DNA of 53,248 nt. It comes from Candidatus Peregrinibacteria bacterium. Lineage in GTDB: Bacteria; Patescibacteriota; Gracilibacteria; Peribacterales; Peribacteraceae. The notes below the pieces were generated by a model, which was given only the letters and a program-made list of their open reading frames with translations, did no database searches and had not been told where the DNA came from. The position numbers and the translations under genes were made by a program. The stretch spans positions 1 through 53,248 of the forward strand of contig JACPXZ010000004.1 in NCBI GenBank assembly GCA_016196225.1, read 5' to 3'. This document shows, piece by piece, positions 1-8,056 of this stretch (position 1 is the first letter of the stretch; every line of letters starts with the position of its first letter).

Positions 1-614
1 AGGGTAATACCCGAGAACGCAATCGTCCCCGTAACCGTCCTTTGGACCGTGAAGGTTTGATCGGCGGTTGCATGGTTGAAGAGGATCGTTCCTGTAGAGG
101 TGAAATAAAGGTTATCCGCCCCTTTGCCACCGCGCGTGATAGACAACGCACCGGAGAGGGAGAGCTGCTTCATGGTCACCACTCCCCCCGTCTGGATATA
201 CGAACCGGTCGTCGTGACGATACCCGCCGATGTCGAGAGCAGTCGCCCGCTCTGCACACTGATGCCCTGACCCTTCACCACAAGCCATCCCGTCCCGACG
301 TTGACCGACCCGGTCCACGTTGCCGCCAGCGTGAGCGAAGCCATCTTTGCGATACCTGCCACATTGACATCCCCTCCCCCGGTATCGAAGGTAACTTTAT
401 CTTCATAGGTGGGTACGGCATTCGCGCTGGCACCCCCTTTGGTCGCAGACCAGTTGGCAGGAGTGAGCCACGCTGTTTTATCCGCCGCGCTATCACTCCC
501 GATCCAGTGCCGCTCGGCGGCCTCCGCTACCGTCGCACTAAAGAGGAGAAGCAAACCAAAAAGCAGTCCGCTCAAACGCGAGCAAACAGATTGACGGGAC
601 AAGTATGCCTGCAT
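1..614 (-). CDS. Secreted surface/adhesin-like protein, N-terminal part (runs off the window)
   Basis: Reading the minus strand from an ATG at 614 gives an uninterrupted frame of 204 codons to the window edge, with no stop. It begins with a Sec signal peptide: a basic/polar start, a hydrophobic core (GLLFGLLLLFSATV) and a probable cleavage after AEA. The mature part opens with HWIGSDSAADKTAWLTPANW, then becomes rich in Gly, Thr, Ser and Val with short beta-strand repeats (for example SVQSGRLLSTSAGIVTTTGS), as in beta-helix or autotransporter-like surface proteins that often open with a 'W...W' sheet motif. No catalytic motif is visible in this part. The function is unknown; adhesion or a surface layer is a guess. 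There is no Shine-Dalgarno sequence upstream. The opposite strand has a long open frame over the same bases, which lacks protein-like features and is rejected. Confidence 0.75.
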   Translation of the reverse strand, partial: MQAYLSRQSVCSRLSGLLFGLLLLFSATVAEAAERHWIGSDSAADKTAWLTPANWSATKGGASANAVPTYEDKVTFDTGGGDVNVAGIAKMASLTLAATWTGSVNVGTGWLVVKGQGISVQSGRLLSTSAGIVTTTGSYIQTGGVVTMKQLSLSGALSITRGGKGADNLYFTSTGTILFNHATADQTFTVQRTVTGTIAFSGIT

Positions 615-812
615 AATAAAGGAAGGGAAGGGATGGGAAGGGATCGATTAAACCCACCTATTCTCCATAACATTCGTAAACATGACAAGATCGAAGAATC
701 AAAACAACTTGCATCATCATCATATATATATTGAAACTTGTAATGATCGTCATGGTGCCAATCAAAAAATATCTCCCAACGATTTTCGAATCATTGCTAC
801 ATAGAGATCATA

Positions 813-840
813 TTGCAGAACAACAATATTCACCTACACT
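813..840 (+). promoter_or_regulatory. Promoter of the aminotransferase gene
   Basis: A -35 TTGCAG (813-818), 16-nt spacer and -10 TACACT (835-840) lie 9 nt before the ATG at 850. Transcription would start almost at the start codon. The rest of the 235-bp gap from 615 shows nothing else I can name. Confidence 0.6.
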
Positions 841-849
841 GTTTTTTCT

Positions 850-2244
850 ATGTCTTCCCATGACAACCTCGATGCCTTCCCTGGTTCCCACAAATCCGAA
901 CGGGAGGACACTGGCGATCCTACGAATGATAAAACAATACCCTCTGTCATCTTCCCCCCACCCGGTCCCCGCGCACAGGCGGTCATCCGTGATCACCGAA
1001 AGTATGTTACGGACACCCATGCCAAAGCTCCGTATGCGTTTGTCGCCGATCATGGCGACGGGAGTTTTGTCTGGGACGTGGACGGTAACTGCTACCTCGA
1101 CTTTGCAACCGGCATTGCCGTCAATAATCTCGGCCACAACCATCCTGCGATCACGCGGATCATCCAAGAACAAGCAGGCAAACTTTTGCATTATTCCGAT
1201 GCGGATTTTTATACCAAACCCTACGCCGATCTTTGTAAGCGTCTTGCTATCCTCGCCGGAGGGGATCACAAAGTTTTTTTAAGCAACTCCGGGACCGAGG
1301 CGGTAGAAGCCGCGATCAAGTTCGCCAAGTTTGCCACGGGGCGACCGTACGGCATCAGCTTTATCGGCGCCTTCCATGGACGAAGTGCGGGCAGTTTAAG
1401 TCATACCGCCAGTAACATCGTTCAACGCACCGGTTTTAGTACGCTCATGAGTCAATACGTTCATCATATCCCCTACCCTGATACCCATCAGGGGAAGTAT
1501 CTTGAGCGTCTCGATGAACTTGAAGGGAGCACCTTCCGGCGTCTTCTCAATCCGAGCGAAGTCGCCTACATCCTCATCGAACCGATTCAAGGCGAAGGCG
1601 GATATCTCGTCCCGCCAAAAGAGTATATCCAGCGTTTACGACGGATCTGCGACGATCATGGCATCCTCCTTATTGCAGACGAAGTCCAGACCGGTGCCGG
1701 GCGAACGGGAACCATGTTTGCCATGGAGCACTTCGGCGTGCAACCGGATATCACGACGATGGCCAAAGGTCTCGGGAACGGCACTGTCATCGGCGCAACG
1801 ATCAGTCGTAATACCGTCGCAAAAAAATTAACGCCCGGAACGCACTCATCAACCTTCGGTGGGAATCCCGTCTCCTGCCGCGCAGCGCTCCAAGTGCTCG
1901 ATGAGCTAAAAAATGGCGTTATGGATAATGCGTATTTCCAAGGTGCCAATCTCCGTTCACGCCTGCATGGTCTCCGTCAGATCTATCCGCAACTGATCCA
2001 TGATATTCGCGGAATGGGCCTCATGATCGGCGTGGATTTTGCTCCCAAAGGAGATGACCCCCTGGAATACAAAGACCTCCGTGATCGGATCGTGAGGCGC
2101 GCATTTGAAAGCGGACTCCTCACACTTGGCTGCGGTCCATCCTCGATCCGCATGGTCCCGCCCCTCAACATCAATAACCGCGAGGTGGATATCGGCGTGG
2201 ATATTTTTGAGAAGACGTTAGGGGAGATTGAAGAAATACACTAA
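850..2244 (+). CDS. Class III PLP-dependent aminotransferase (4-aminobutyrate/ornithine aminotransferase-like)
   Basis: A 464-aa fold-type I PLP enzyme of the acetylornithine/GABA aminotransferase family, moving an amino group from an omega-amino or amino-acid donor to a 2-oxo acid in the cytosol. Visible family motifs: NSGTEAVEAA (residues about 146-155, phosphate binding), EPIQGEGG (244-251), ADEVQTGAGRTG (276-287, with the Asp that contacts the pyridine nitrogen) and TTMAKGLGNG with the Schiff-base Lys at 306. STFGGNPVSC follows further on. An N-terminal stretch of about 35 polar residues precedes the domain. Length is normal. Exact substrate cannot be read; archaeal and bacterial members include GABA, ornithine and broad amino-acid transaminases or racemases. 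It is followed by carB with a repeat-filled 200-bp gap. No argD or gab partner genes are nearby, so the pathway is unclear. Confidence 0.88.
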   Translation: MSSHDNLDAFPGSHKSEREDTGDPTNDKTIPSVIFPPPGPRAQAVIRDHRKYVTDTHAKAPYAFVADHGDGSFVWDVDGNCYLDFATGIAVNNLGHNHPAITRIIQEQAGKLLHYSDADFYTKPYADLCKRLAILAGGDHKVFLSNSGTEAVEAAIKFAKFATGRPYGISFIGAFHGRSAGSLSHTASNIVQRTGFSTLMSQYVHHIPYPDTHQGKYLERLDELEGSTFRRLLNPSEVAYILIEPIQGEGGYLVPPKEYIQRLRRICDDHGILLIADEVQTGAGRTGTMFAMEHFGVQPDITTMAKGLGNGTVIGATISRNTVAKKLTPGTHSSTFGGNPVSCRAALQVLDELKNGVMDNAYFQGANLRSRLHGLRQIYPQLIHDIRGMGLMIGVDFAPKGDDPLEYKDLRDRIVRRAFESGLLTLGCGPSSIRMVPPLNINNREVDIGVDIFEKTLGEIEEIH

Positions 2245-2271
2245 GACTTCGACCTGAGAATCGCTTGCGCA

Positions 2272-2306
2272 CCCCTCCCGACGGGAGGGGACTAAGGGGA
2301 GGGGGT
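2272..2306 (+). repeat. GC-rich palindromic repeat family R1, copy 1
   Basis: A perfect palindrome CCCCTCCCG-A-CGGGAGGGG at 2272-2290 is followed by a purine tail (actaaggggaggggg). It matches, as reverse complement, the copy at 2341-2375, so the two could pair. The position right after the aminotransferase stop could also give transcription-terminating structure, but no T run follows. Confidence 0.75.
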
Positions 2307-2340
2307 AAGATGTGTTTGTTTGTATTGCAGACCAAACGGA

Positions 2341-2375
2341 CCCCCCCTCCTTAATCCTCCCCCTCAAGGGGGAGG
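2341..2375 (-). repeat. GC-rich palindromic repeat family R1, copy 2
   Basis: Stem CCTCCCCCT / AGGGGGAGG (2356-2364 and 2367-2375) with the tail ccccccctccttaat upstream, so the unit reads on the minus strand. It is almost identical to the copy inside leuS at 30843-30877. It lies 70 bp before the carB start. Confidence 0.75.
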
Positions 2376-2447
2376 TGCTCCCACCGGGAGAAAGAAAAAG
2401 GCATTGAGACGTTTTTTTCCTCCAGAATGTGCTACCCTTCCGCCGGC

Positions 2448-5400
2448 ATGGGATCCCCCCGCACCATTCTCCTCCTCGGATCCGGCGCACTCAAAATCGG
2501 CGAAGCGGGAGAGTTTGATTATTCCGGAAGTCAGGCGATCAAAGCATTTAAGGAAGAGGGACACAACGTCATTCTCATCAATCCCAACATCGCCACCAAC
2601 CAAACATCGTGGGGTCTTGCCGATCGCGTGTATTTTGTACCGGTCACGCCCGAGTTCACCGAGCGCGTGATCATCAAAGAAAAACCGGATAGTATCGCGC
2701 TCGGCTTTGGCGGACAAACCGCGCTCAATTGCGGTATCGCACTCGAGGAAGATCATGTTTTTCGTAAACATAACGTGGAATGTCTTGGGACGTCCGTGGA
2801 AAACATTCGGAAAACCGAAGACCGCGCCCTCTTTAATAAAGAACTCCGTTCCATCGATATCGACGTCCCGCGTTCTCGAGCCTGCACCACCATTGGAGAG
2901 GCACTACTCTCCGCACAGTCCATTGGTTTTCCCCTCATTGTCCGCGGTGCCTTCGCCCTTGGCGGCAAAGGGAGCGGCCGTGCAACAACCAAGGAAGAAT
3001 TAGAGGATCTGCTCAAGGTGGCATTTGTCGAATCCCCGCAGGTGCTCATAGAAGAAGATCTCACCGGCTGGAAAGAAGTCGAATACGAAGTCGTGCGGGA
3101 CCGCGCCGACAACTGCATCACGGTCTGCAACATGGAAAATGTCGACCCGATGGGGATCCATACCGGCGAATCGATCGTCGTCGCTCCGAGTCAAACACTC
3201 GATAATATCGAATACCATATGCTCAGATCAGTGGCACAGAAGGTCGTTCGACATTTTGAGATCGTCGGAGAATGCAACATTCAATATGCGCTCGATCCCC
3301 ACTCCCGCCGGTATCGGGTGATCGAAGTGAACGCACGACTTTCTCGCAGTTCTGCACTCGCCTCCAAAGCAACAGGTTATCCTCTTGCATTCATCGCAGC
3401 AAAACTGGCCCTCGGGCATCCTCTCCCGATGCTTCGCAATTCGATCACCAAGGTGACCTCCGCCGATTTTGAACCGGCCCTTGATTACGTTGCCGTCAAA
3501 ATCCCCCGTTGGGATTTGCAGAAATTTCGGTTTGTCTCCGAGCAGGTGACGAGCGAAATGAAATCGGTCGGCGAAGTGATGGGACTCGGACGCACATTTG
3601 AGGAGGCGCTCCAAAAGGCTGTCCGCATGTTGAACATCGGCGCCGACGGCCTGTGGCATCATCCATTCACCTTCGGGGGCGGCAAACGTGAACTCCTCTC
3701 TCCGACTCCACGGCGTCTGTTTGCAACGGCCCATGCCATCCGCGAGGGAACGGCGATTGACGACATCGCCAAAGCGACAGGCATCGACCGCTGGTTTTTA
3801 GAACGTATCCATGCGTGCGGGGAGATCGCACGGGCCATCGAACGAACGACTCCTCTCTTACCGTCTCTTCTTGCACAAGCAAAACGGGCGGGATTTTCGG
3901 ATAAAAGCATCGCTCACCTCCAAAAAAGAAAACCGGAAGAAATCCGCAAACTCCGCCACGACTGGAAGATCCTCCCACTCATCAAACAAATCGATACGTT
4001 GGCGGGGGAGTTCCCTGCTCGAACAAATTATTTATACACAACATATCATGGAACAGAGCATGATATACCCTTCCCGACTCCTGCGACAAAAGAACGTGTC
4101 ATTGTTCTTGGAGGAGGACCGTACTCCATCGGTTCGTCCGTCGAATTCGATTGGTGCTGCGTCCAGGCGGCGCACGAACTTAAAGAACAGGGTTACGACG
4201 TCATCATGATCAATTCCAACCCCGAAACCGTGAGTACGGACTACGACGAGTGTGATGTGCTCTTCTTCGAAGAGCTCACCCTCGAACGCATTCAGGATAT
4301 TGTGCAGTACACTCATCCCAAAGGAGTCCTGATCTCCATGGGCGGCCAGATCCCCAACTCCCTCGCTCTCAAACTCGCGGAACAAGGGGTCCCCATCCTC
4401 GGGACTCTCCCCGGCAACATCGATCGCGCGGAAAATCGCCATACATTCAGCTCTCTTCTCGATACCCTCAAGATCGATCAACCCCTGTGGCAAGAATTCA
4501 CCGATGTCAAAAGCGCTCAACAGTTTGCACAAAAAGTCGCCTACCCCGTCATCGTCCGGCCAAGTTATGTCCTCTCGGGGGCTGCGATGGCCGTGGTGCA
4601 TTCCAGCGATGACCTTGCGGCATATATTGGGCAAGCCGCGCTTGTCACTCCCGAGGCGCCGGTCGTTATTTCAAAATTCGAACAAGGCGCAAAAGAAATC
4701 GAAATGGACGGCGTTGCACAGGAGGGAGTCCTTGTGATCACCGCGCTCTCCGAGCACATCGAAAACGCCGGAGTGCACTCGGGCGATGCGACCATCGTTC
4801 TCCCCCCTCAGCGCGTCAATATCGAGACGATGCAGCAGATGAAACTCATCGCCAAAAACATCGTCCGGGAACTCTCTATTTCGGGACCGTTTAACATGCA
4901 ATTCCTTGCCAAGGATAATCGGGTCAAAGTCATCGAATGTAATCTCCGCGCCAGTCGGAGTTTTCCGTTCGCGAGCAAAGTCACCGGCTACAATTTTGCC
5001 CGCATTGCGCTCCAGGCGATTTTGGGAAAAGCGGACCCTCGTGAGCGGTATCAAACGCTCGATCTCAACCACATCGGCGTGAAGGCGGCCCAGTTCAGCT
5101 TTTCACGACTCAAGGGAGCCGACCCCCTTCTCGGCGTCGAGATGGCGAGCACTGGCGAAGTCGGGTGTTTTGGTATGAATGCGCAACAAGCGCTCCTCAC
5201 CGCGATGATCGCTGTCGGATTCCGCATGCCGAAAAAAAATATTCTTCTCACCATCGGTCACCTCGAAGATAAGATGGACATGCTCGATACCATCCGTACA
5301 CTTGCAAAACTTGATTTTCGACTCTATGCCACCAAAAACACCCACGACTTTCTTGCGGCGCGGGATTTGAGTTCTGTCCTGCTTTTTAAAGTCAATGAGC

Positions 5401-5636
5401 CCCGCAGTCCGAACATTCGCGAATATTTGGAAGAACGCCGCGTCGACCTTGTCATCAATATCCCCTCGGAGCGTTCAGGACAACAACAAACAGACGGATA
5501 CCTTATCCGTCGTCTGGCGATGGACCGTGGGATTCCTCTGATCACCAACGTTCAACTCGCCAAGCGTCTCGTGGAGGCCATCGCCCAGGAACCCCTCGAT
5601 TCTCTCCCCCTCCTCCCCTGGCCGAATCTCTTGTAA
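2448..5636 (+). CDS. carB: Carbamoyl-phosphate synthase large subunit
   Basis: A 1062-aa enzyme that makes carbamoyl phosphate from bicarbonate, ammonia and two ATP, the first step of pyrimidine and arginine synthesis. Order of parts: first ATP-grasp half (about 1-390; LLLGSGALKIGEAGEFDYSG), linker/oligomerisation region (390-540), second ATP-grasp half (540-930; VLGGGPYSIGSSVEFDWC), and a C-terminal MGS-type regulatory domain (930-1062; KKNILLTIG, then DLVINIPSERSG). Length matches the family (E. coli about 1073). The wording of many motifs (NPNIATNQTSWGLADRVYF, TGWKEVEYEVVRDRADNC, VNARLSRSSALASKATGYPL) is that of eukaryotic CPS/CAD and Bacteroidetes-type enzymes rather than E. coli CarB. 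The ATG at 2448 was preferred over 2427 because MGSPRTILLLGSG starts the domain directly. No carA (glutaminase subunit) is in the window. Confidence 0.95.
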   Translation: MGSPRTILLLGSGALKIGEAGEFDYSGSQAIKAFKEEGHNVILINPNIATNQTSWGLADRVYFVPVTPEFTERVIIKEKPDSIALGFGGQTALNCGIALEEDHVFRKHNVECLGTSVENIRKTEDRALFNKELRSIDIDVPRSRACTTIGEALLSAQSIGFPLIVRGAFALGGKGSGRATTKEELEDLLKVAFVESPQVLIEEDLTGWKEVEYEVVRDRADNCITVCNMENVDPMGIHTGESIVVAPSQTLDNIEYHMLRSVAQKVVRHFEIVGECNIQYALDPHSRRYRVIEVNARLSRSSALASKATGYPLAFIAAKLALGHPLPMLRNSITKVTSADFEPALDYVAVKIPRWDLQKFRFVSEQVTSEMKSVGEVMGLGRTFEEALQKAVRMLNIGADGLWHHPFTFGGGKRELLSPTPRRLFATAHAIREGTAIDDIAKATGIDRWFLERIHACGEIARAIERTTPLLPSLLAQAKRAGFSDKSIAHLQKRKPEEIRKLRHDWKILPLIKQIDTLAGEFPARTNYLYTTYHGTEHDIPFPTPATKERVIVLGGGPYSIGSSVEFDWCCVQAAHELKEQGYDVIMINSNPETVSTDYDECDVLFFEELTLERIQDIVQYTHPKGVLISMGGQIPNSLALKLAEQGVPILGTLPGNIDRAENRHTFSSLLDTLKIDQPLWQEFTDVKSAQQFAQKVAYPVIVRPSYVLSGAAMAVVHSSDDLAAYIGQAALVTPEAPVVISKFEQGAKEIEMDGVAQEGVLVITALSEHIENAGVHSGDATIVLPPQRVNIETMQQMKLIAKNIVRELSISGPFNMQFLAKDNRVKVIECNLRASRSFPFASKVTGYNFARIALQAILGKADPRERYQTLDLNHIGVKAAQFSFSRLKGADPLLGVEMASTGEVGCFGMNAQQALLTAMIAVGFRMPKKNILLTIGHLEDKMDMLDTIRTLAKLDFRLYATKNTHDFLAARDLSSVLLFKVNEPRSPNIREYLEERRVDLVINIPSERSGQQQTDGYLIRRLAMDRGIPLITNVQLAKRLVEAIAQEPLDSLPLLPWPNLL

Positions 5637-5642
5637 TTTGGC

Positions 5643-5671
5643 TTGCCTCCTGCTCACCCTGTCCCTACACT
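5643..5671 (+). promoter_or_regulatory. greA promoter
   Basis: -35 TTGCCT (5643-5648), exact 17-nt spacer, -10 TACACT (5666-5671), then 13 nt to the greA ATG. It begins 7 nt after the carB stop, so greA can be transcribed independently, with a leader of only about six bases. This promoter also argues against an upstream start at 5643. Confidence 0.65.
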
Positions 5672-5684
5672 TCCCCTACTCACT

Positions 5685-6245
5685 ATGTCTGATGATGATT
5701 TTCTCATCGATGAGGATCTTGCGGAGGCCTCTGCCGCATCCGGAGGGAGCGGAGCAAGCGATGACGACGAAGAGCTGACGCTCCTCACCCGCGAGGGGTT
5801 AAAAAAGCTGAAAGAAGAATTGGACGAGCTGAAAAATGTCCGCCGCAAGGAGGTTGCCCAGCGTCTCAAAGAAGCGATTTCATACGGTGATCTCTCCGAG
5901 AACTCCGAATACGAGGAAGCAAAAAACGAACAGGCATTTCTTGAAGGCCGGGTCCTCGAACTGGAGCGTAAAATTAAAAATGCAAAGATTATCACCGAGC
6001 GCCGCAGTGAAAAACGGGGGAAAGAAATCACCGTCGGTTCCACAGTCACCTTCCGTAATCGAACCAAACAATCCGATGAAGAGTCGTTCACCATCGTTGG
6101 CGCCACCGAAGCGGATCCTTTCGATGCGAAGATCAGCAACGAATCTCCCATTGGAAAGGCTCTCCTTTCTCATTGTTCAGGTGAGACGATCAACATCGAC
6201 ACTCCCGCGGGACTCATGCGATACGAAATCCTTAAGGTACAATAG
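5685..6245 (+). CDS. greA: Transcription elongation factor GreA with acidic N-terminal extension
   Basis: A 186-aa protein that enters the RNA polymerase secondary channel and stimulates cleavage of backtracked RNA. After an acidic extension of about 34 residues (MSDDDFLIDEDLAEAS... SDDDEELT) comes the usual GreA coiled coil (LLTREGLKKLKEELDELK; DLSENSEYEEAKNEQAFLEGR, which carries the acidic tip residues) and the C-terminal FKBP-like domain (SPIGKALLSHCSGETINI). The canonical protein has about 158 residues, so the extension is the odd part. The start at 5685 is chosen because the frame upstream overlaps the promoter. The stop is followed after 5 nt by a small coiled-coil gene. Confidence 0.93.
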   Translation: MSDDDFLIDEDLAEASAASGGSGASDDDEELTLLTREGLKKLKEELDELKNVRRKEVAQRLKEAISYGDLSENSEYEEAKNEQAFLEGRVLELERKIKNAKIITERRSEKRGKEITVGSTVTFRNRTKQSDEESFTIVGATEADPFDAKISNESPIGKALLSHCSGETINIDTPAGLMRYEILKVQ

Positions 6246-6250
6246 CGGGT

Positions 6251-6634
6251 ATGACCGACCCCACATTGATTATTCCGGACGATATCAAAAAAAAACACTC
6301 CGCATTGATCCCCCTTATTGTGCGATCCGAGAGTATGAATGGGGAAGAAAAACAATACTGGATCAACATCCTCCCCGTGATGACCCCGGAACAAATCGAA
6401 AAATTAACCAAGATCCTCCAAGATGAACGACGACAACTCGATCTGATCGATGCGAAATATGCAAAAAAAATCGAGACCATCGGCCAGGAAGAATTTATCA
6501 AAAAGGTCGAGGAAGAACATCGTTCCCGACGTCAGGAGCGAAGCCTTGCGGAACGAGCAGCCGAAACCGAAGAACACCATACTGAGGAGGACATTCTCCA
6601 GAATATCAAGAACGATCAGGATCAACCGCGATGA
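6251..6634 (+). CDS. Small charged helical protein, function unknown
   Basis: A 127-aa protein with no domain I recognise. It is strongly charged and almost wholly predicted helical, with a likely coiled coil in the second half (QIEKLTKILQDERRQLDLID, then EEFIKKVEEEHRSRRQERSL). It lacks a signal peptide and membrane segments, so it should be cytosolic. Start: a -10-like TACAAT (6238-6243, overlapping the greA stop) ends 7 nt before the ATG, so it may have its own leaderless transcript besides greA read-through. Its last 13 bp overlap the end of holA on the other strand. Proteins of this kind occur in Patescibacteria; a link to transcription through greA is only positional. Confidence 0.7.
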   Translation: MTDPTLIIPDDIKKKHSALIPLIVRSESMNGEEKQYWINILPVMTPEQIEKLTKILQDERRQLDLIDAKYAKKIETIGQEEFIKKVEEEHRSRRQERSLAERAAETEEHHTEEDILQNIKNDQDQPR

Positions 6635-7593
6635 ACAGATGATATCGCTAGCACACACTGATCAATCAACGCATGAAGTTCCGTCGAATCGTCCGCAGTC
6701 GCACGTAAAGAGCCTGTTTTGAGCGCATGATCCATTTCGACAATCCGATCGATAAGGAGCCGCATATCGCGAAGGCGTATGTGGCAGGCAAGAGGAAGCA
6801 AAGATCGAACAGCCAACGGATGAATACCATGCGCATCCGCAATATCCTGCGCATGTTTGCATCCTTCCTTTACCGCAGCCGTTACTACGGTGAGCTCACG
6901 CAGCATTTTGAGAAGCATGTTCCAAAGCGCAAAAGGATCTTGTCCCCCGGCAATGAGTTTTTGCGCGTACGCAAGAGCGGAGGCCGTATCCCCACGAACC
7001 ACGATATCGGTCAGTTGCCATATGACCCACTCACGGGATGGCACGACGACGCGATCGATGTCACTGACGGTAATTTCTTTTCGGCCAAGGATAAGTTTTT
7101 GTATCTCTTGATAAAGCATATCCTGATCCGTTCCGATATAGTCAAGAAGTCGAACTTTTGCATCACGCAGAATGCTCACGCCTCCAGATCGCACAACGTC
7201 GTCGATCCATACATGAAGACGAGGTCCTTTAAGAATAGAAAATGTTTGACACTGGGCATGTTTAAGAAGAACCCGTGCCGCCCCGCTGCGCCGATCGATT
7301 TTTGGACTTATAAACAAGACAATCACTTGAGGATGAATATGGAAAAGAAGATTTTCCATTTCTTCGGTTGTCCATCGGGGTATCCCTTCGATAATCACAA
7401 GACGCGCCGCTGCAATAAACGGCGCAACCGAAACCTCATCCAAAAGCTCACGGGATATCAAATGTCCTCCCTCAAGAGATCGAAAATTCTCCATATTGTG
7501 CTTCTCAATAAAACACGTCACCCACTTCCGTCGCTCTTCGCGAATGGCAAAGATATTCTCCCCGCTAAACAGAAACACATGATGAGGCGCCAT
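6622..7593 (-). CDS. holA: DNA polymerase III delta subunit
   Basis: A 323-aa clamp-loader subunit that opens the sliding clamp during replication. The N-terminal part resembles the family start (HHVFLFSGENIFAIREERRKW), then comes an AAA-like core without a canonical P-loop, as expected for delta (VIIEGIPRW; VIVLFISPKIDRRS), the lid segment with GTDQDMLYQEIQKLILG, and a helical collar domain containing WQLTDIVVRGDTASALAYAQ and DPFALWNMLLKMLREL. Length fits the family (about 330-345). The start is placed at the ATG at 7593 rather than 7599 because a -10 TAGGAT (7602-7607) lies 8 nt before it but only 2 nt before the earlier ATG. It converges on and overlaps the preceding gene by 13 bp. Confidence 0.88.
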   Translation of the reverse strand: MAPHHVFLFSGENIFAIREERRKWVTCFIEKHNMENFRSLEGGHLISRELLDEVSVAPFIAAARLVIIEGIPRWTTEEMENLLFHIHPQVIVLFISPKIDRRSGAARVLLKHAQCQTFSILKGPRLHVWIDDVVRSGGVSILRDAKVRLLDYIGTDQDMLYQEIQKLILGRKEITVSDIDRVVVPSREWVIWQLTDIVVRGDTASALAYAQKLIAGGQDPFALWNMLLKMLRELTVVTAAVKEGCKHAQDIADAHGIHPLAVRSLLPLACHIRLRDMRLLIDRIVEMDHALKTGSLRATADDSTELHALIDQCVLAISSVHRG

Positions 7594-7681
7594 CACCATG
7601 TATCCTAGAACACTCCATCCGGTTTAAGCCACTATATGGGATAACGCAACATATAAAGATACAAAGTCAACTTTTCTCCCA

Positions 7682-7710
7682 TTGAGAAAACAACGGTTTT
7701 TCTCTATAAT
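7682..7710 (+). promoter_or_regulatory. Strong promoter of the dockerin operon
   Basis: -35 TTGAGA (7682-7687), 17-nt spacer, perfect -10 TATAAT (7705-7710), then only 8 nt (aagaagaa) to the ATG at 7719. This is the best sigma70 match in the window and implies a leaderless mRNA for the first gene of the surface operon. Confidence 0.8.
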
Positions 7711-7718
7711 AAGAAGAA

Positions 7719-8045
7719 ATGAAAACTAACTTCCTTGCTCACTTCCCCCGCCGTACCGTAAGCATCCTGACATTGGGTATGCTCTGCGTCGTTGGATCGT
7801 TTGCGGTGGGTATACGGACGGCAGGTGATGTCCGCACAATCAGTCCGCTCTCCGCCGAAACGCTCGAACTCCCGGGAGATATCGACGACAACGGGAAAAT
7901 CGACTATGTCGATGTCATCCGAATCCTGGAAATAGCTCAAGGATACCGCGAACCGACCCCAAGAGAACTACATGCAGATCCAAATGGAGACGGCGTTTTA
8001 ACGGTTGATGATGCGATCGCGCTCCTCCACGAACTCCGCCTCTGA
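7719..8045 (+). CDS. Secreted dockerin-domain protein
   Basis: A 108-aa protein: signal peptide or N-terminal anchor (residues 1-32, core VSILTLGMLCVVGSFAVG), short linker, then a complete type I dockerin. The two calcium-binding F-hand repeats are GDIDDNGKIDYVDVIRIL (about 53-70) and ADPNGDGVLTVDDAIALL (about 86-103), each with the D-x-D/N-x-D/N-G pattern and the following helix. Dockerins bind cohesin modules non-covalently to build extracellular assemblies. Here the dockerin is essentially the whole mature protein, with no catalytic module, so it may act as an adaptor. The next gene, 11 bp on, encodes a cohesin-like domain on a membrane anchor, so the pair may bind each other; that pairing is inferred. 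Confidence 0.85.
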   Translation: MKTNFLAHFPRRTVSILTLGMLCVVGSFAVGIRTAGDVRTISPLSAETLELPGDIDDNGKIDYVDVIRILEIAQGYREPTPRELHADPNGDGVLTVDDAIALLHELRL

Positions 8046-8056
8046 TCCCTCCACCC

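Noticed and set aside
42-734. Plus-strand open frame of 230 codons
   Set aside because: It lies antisense to the signal-peptide protein at 1-614 and its translation is Arg/His-rich without any domain, typical of a shadow frame.
2272-2375. R1 palindromes as intrinsic terminators
   Set aside because: No T run follows the stems, and the same units lie inside coding regions, where termination would be harmful.
6727-7608. Plus-strand open frame of 293 codons
   Set aside because: Fully antisense to holA, whose family motifs are clear; the plus-strand product has no recognisable features.
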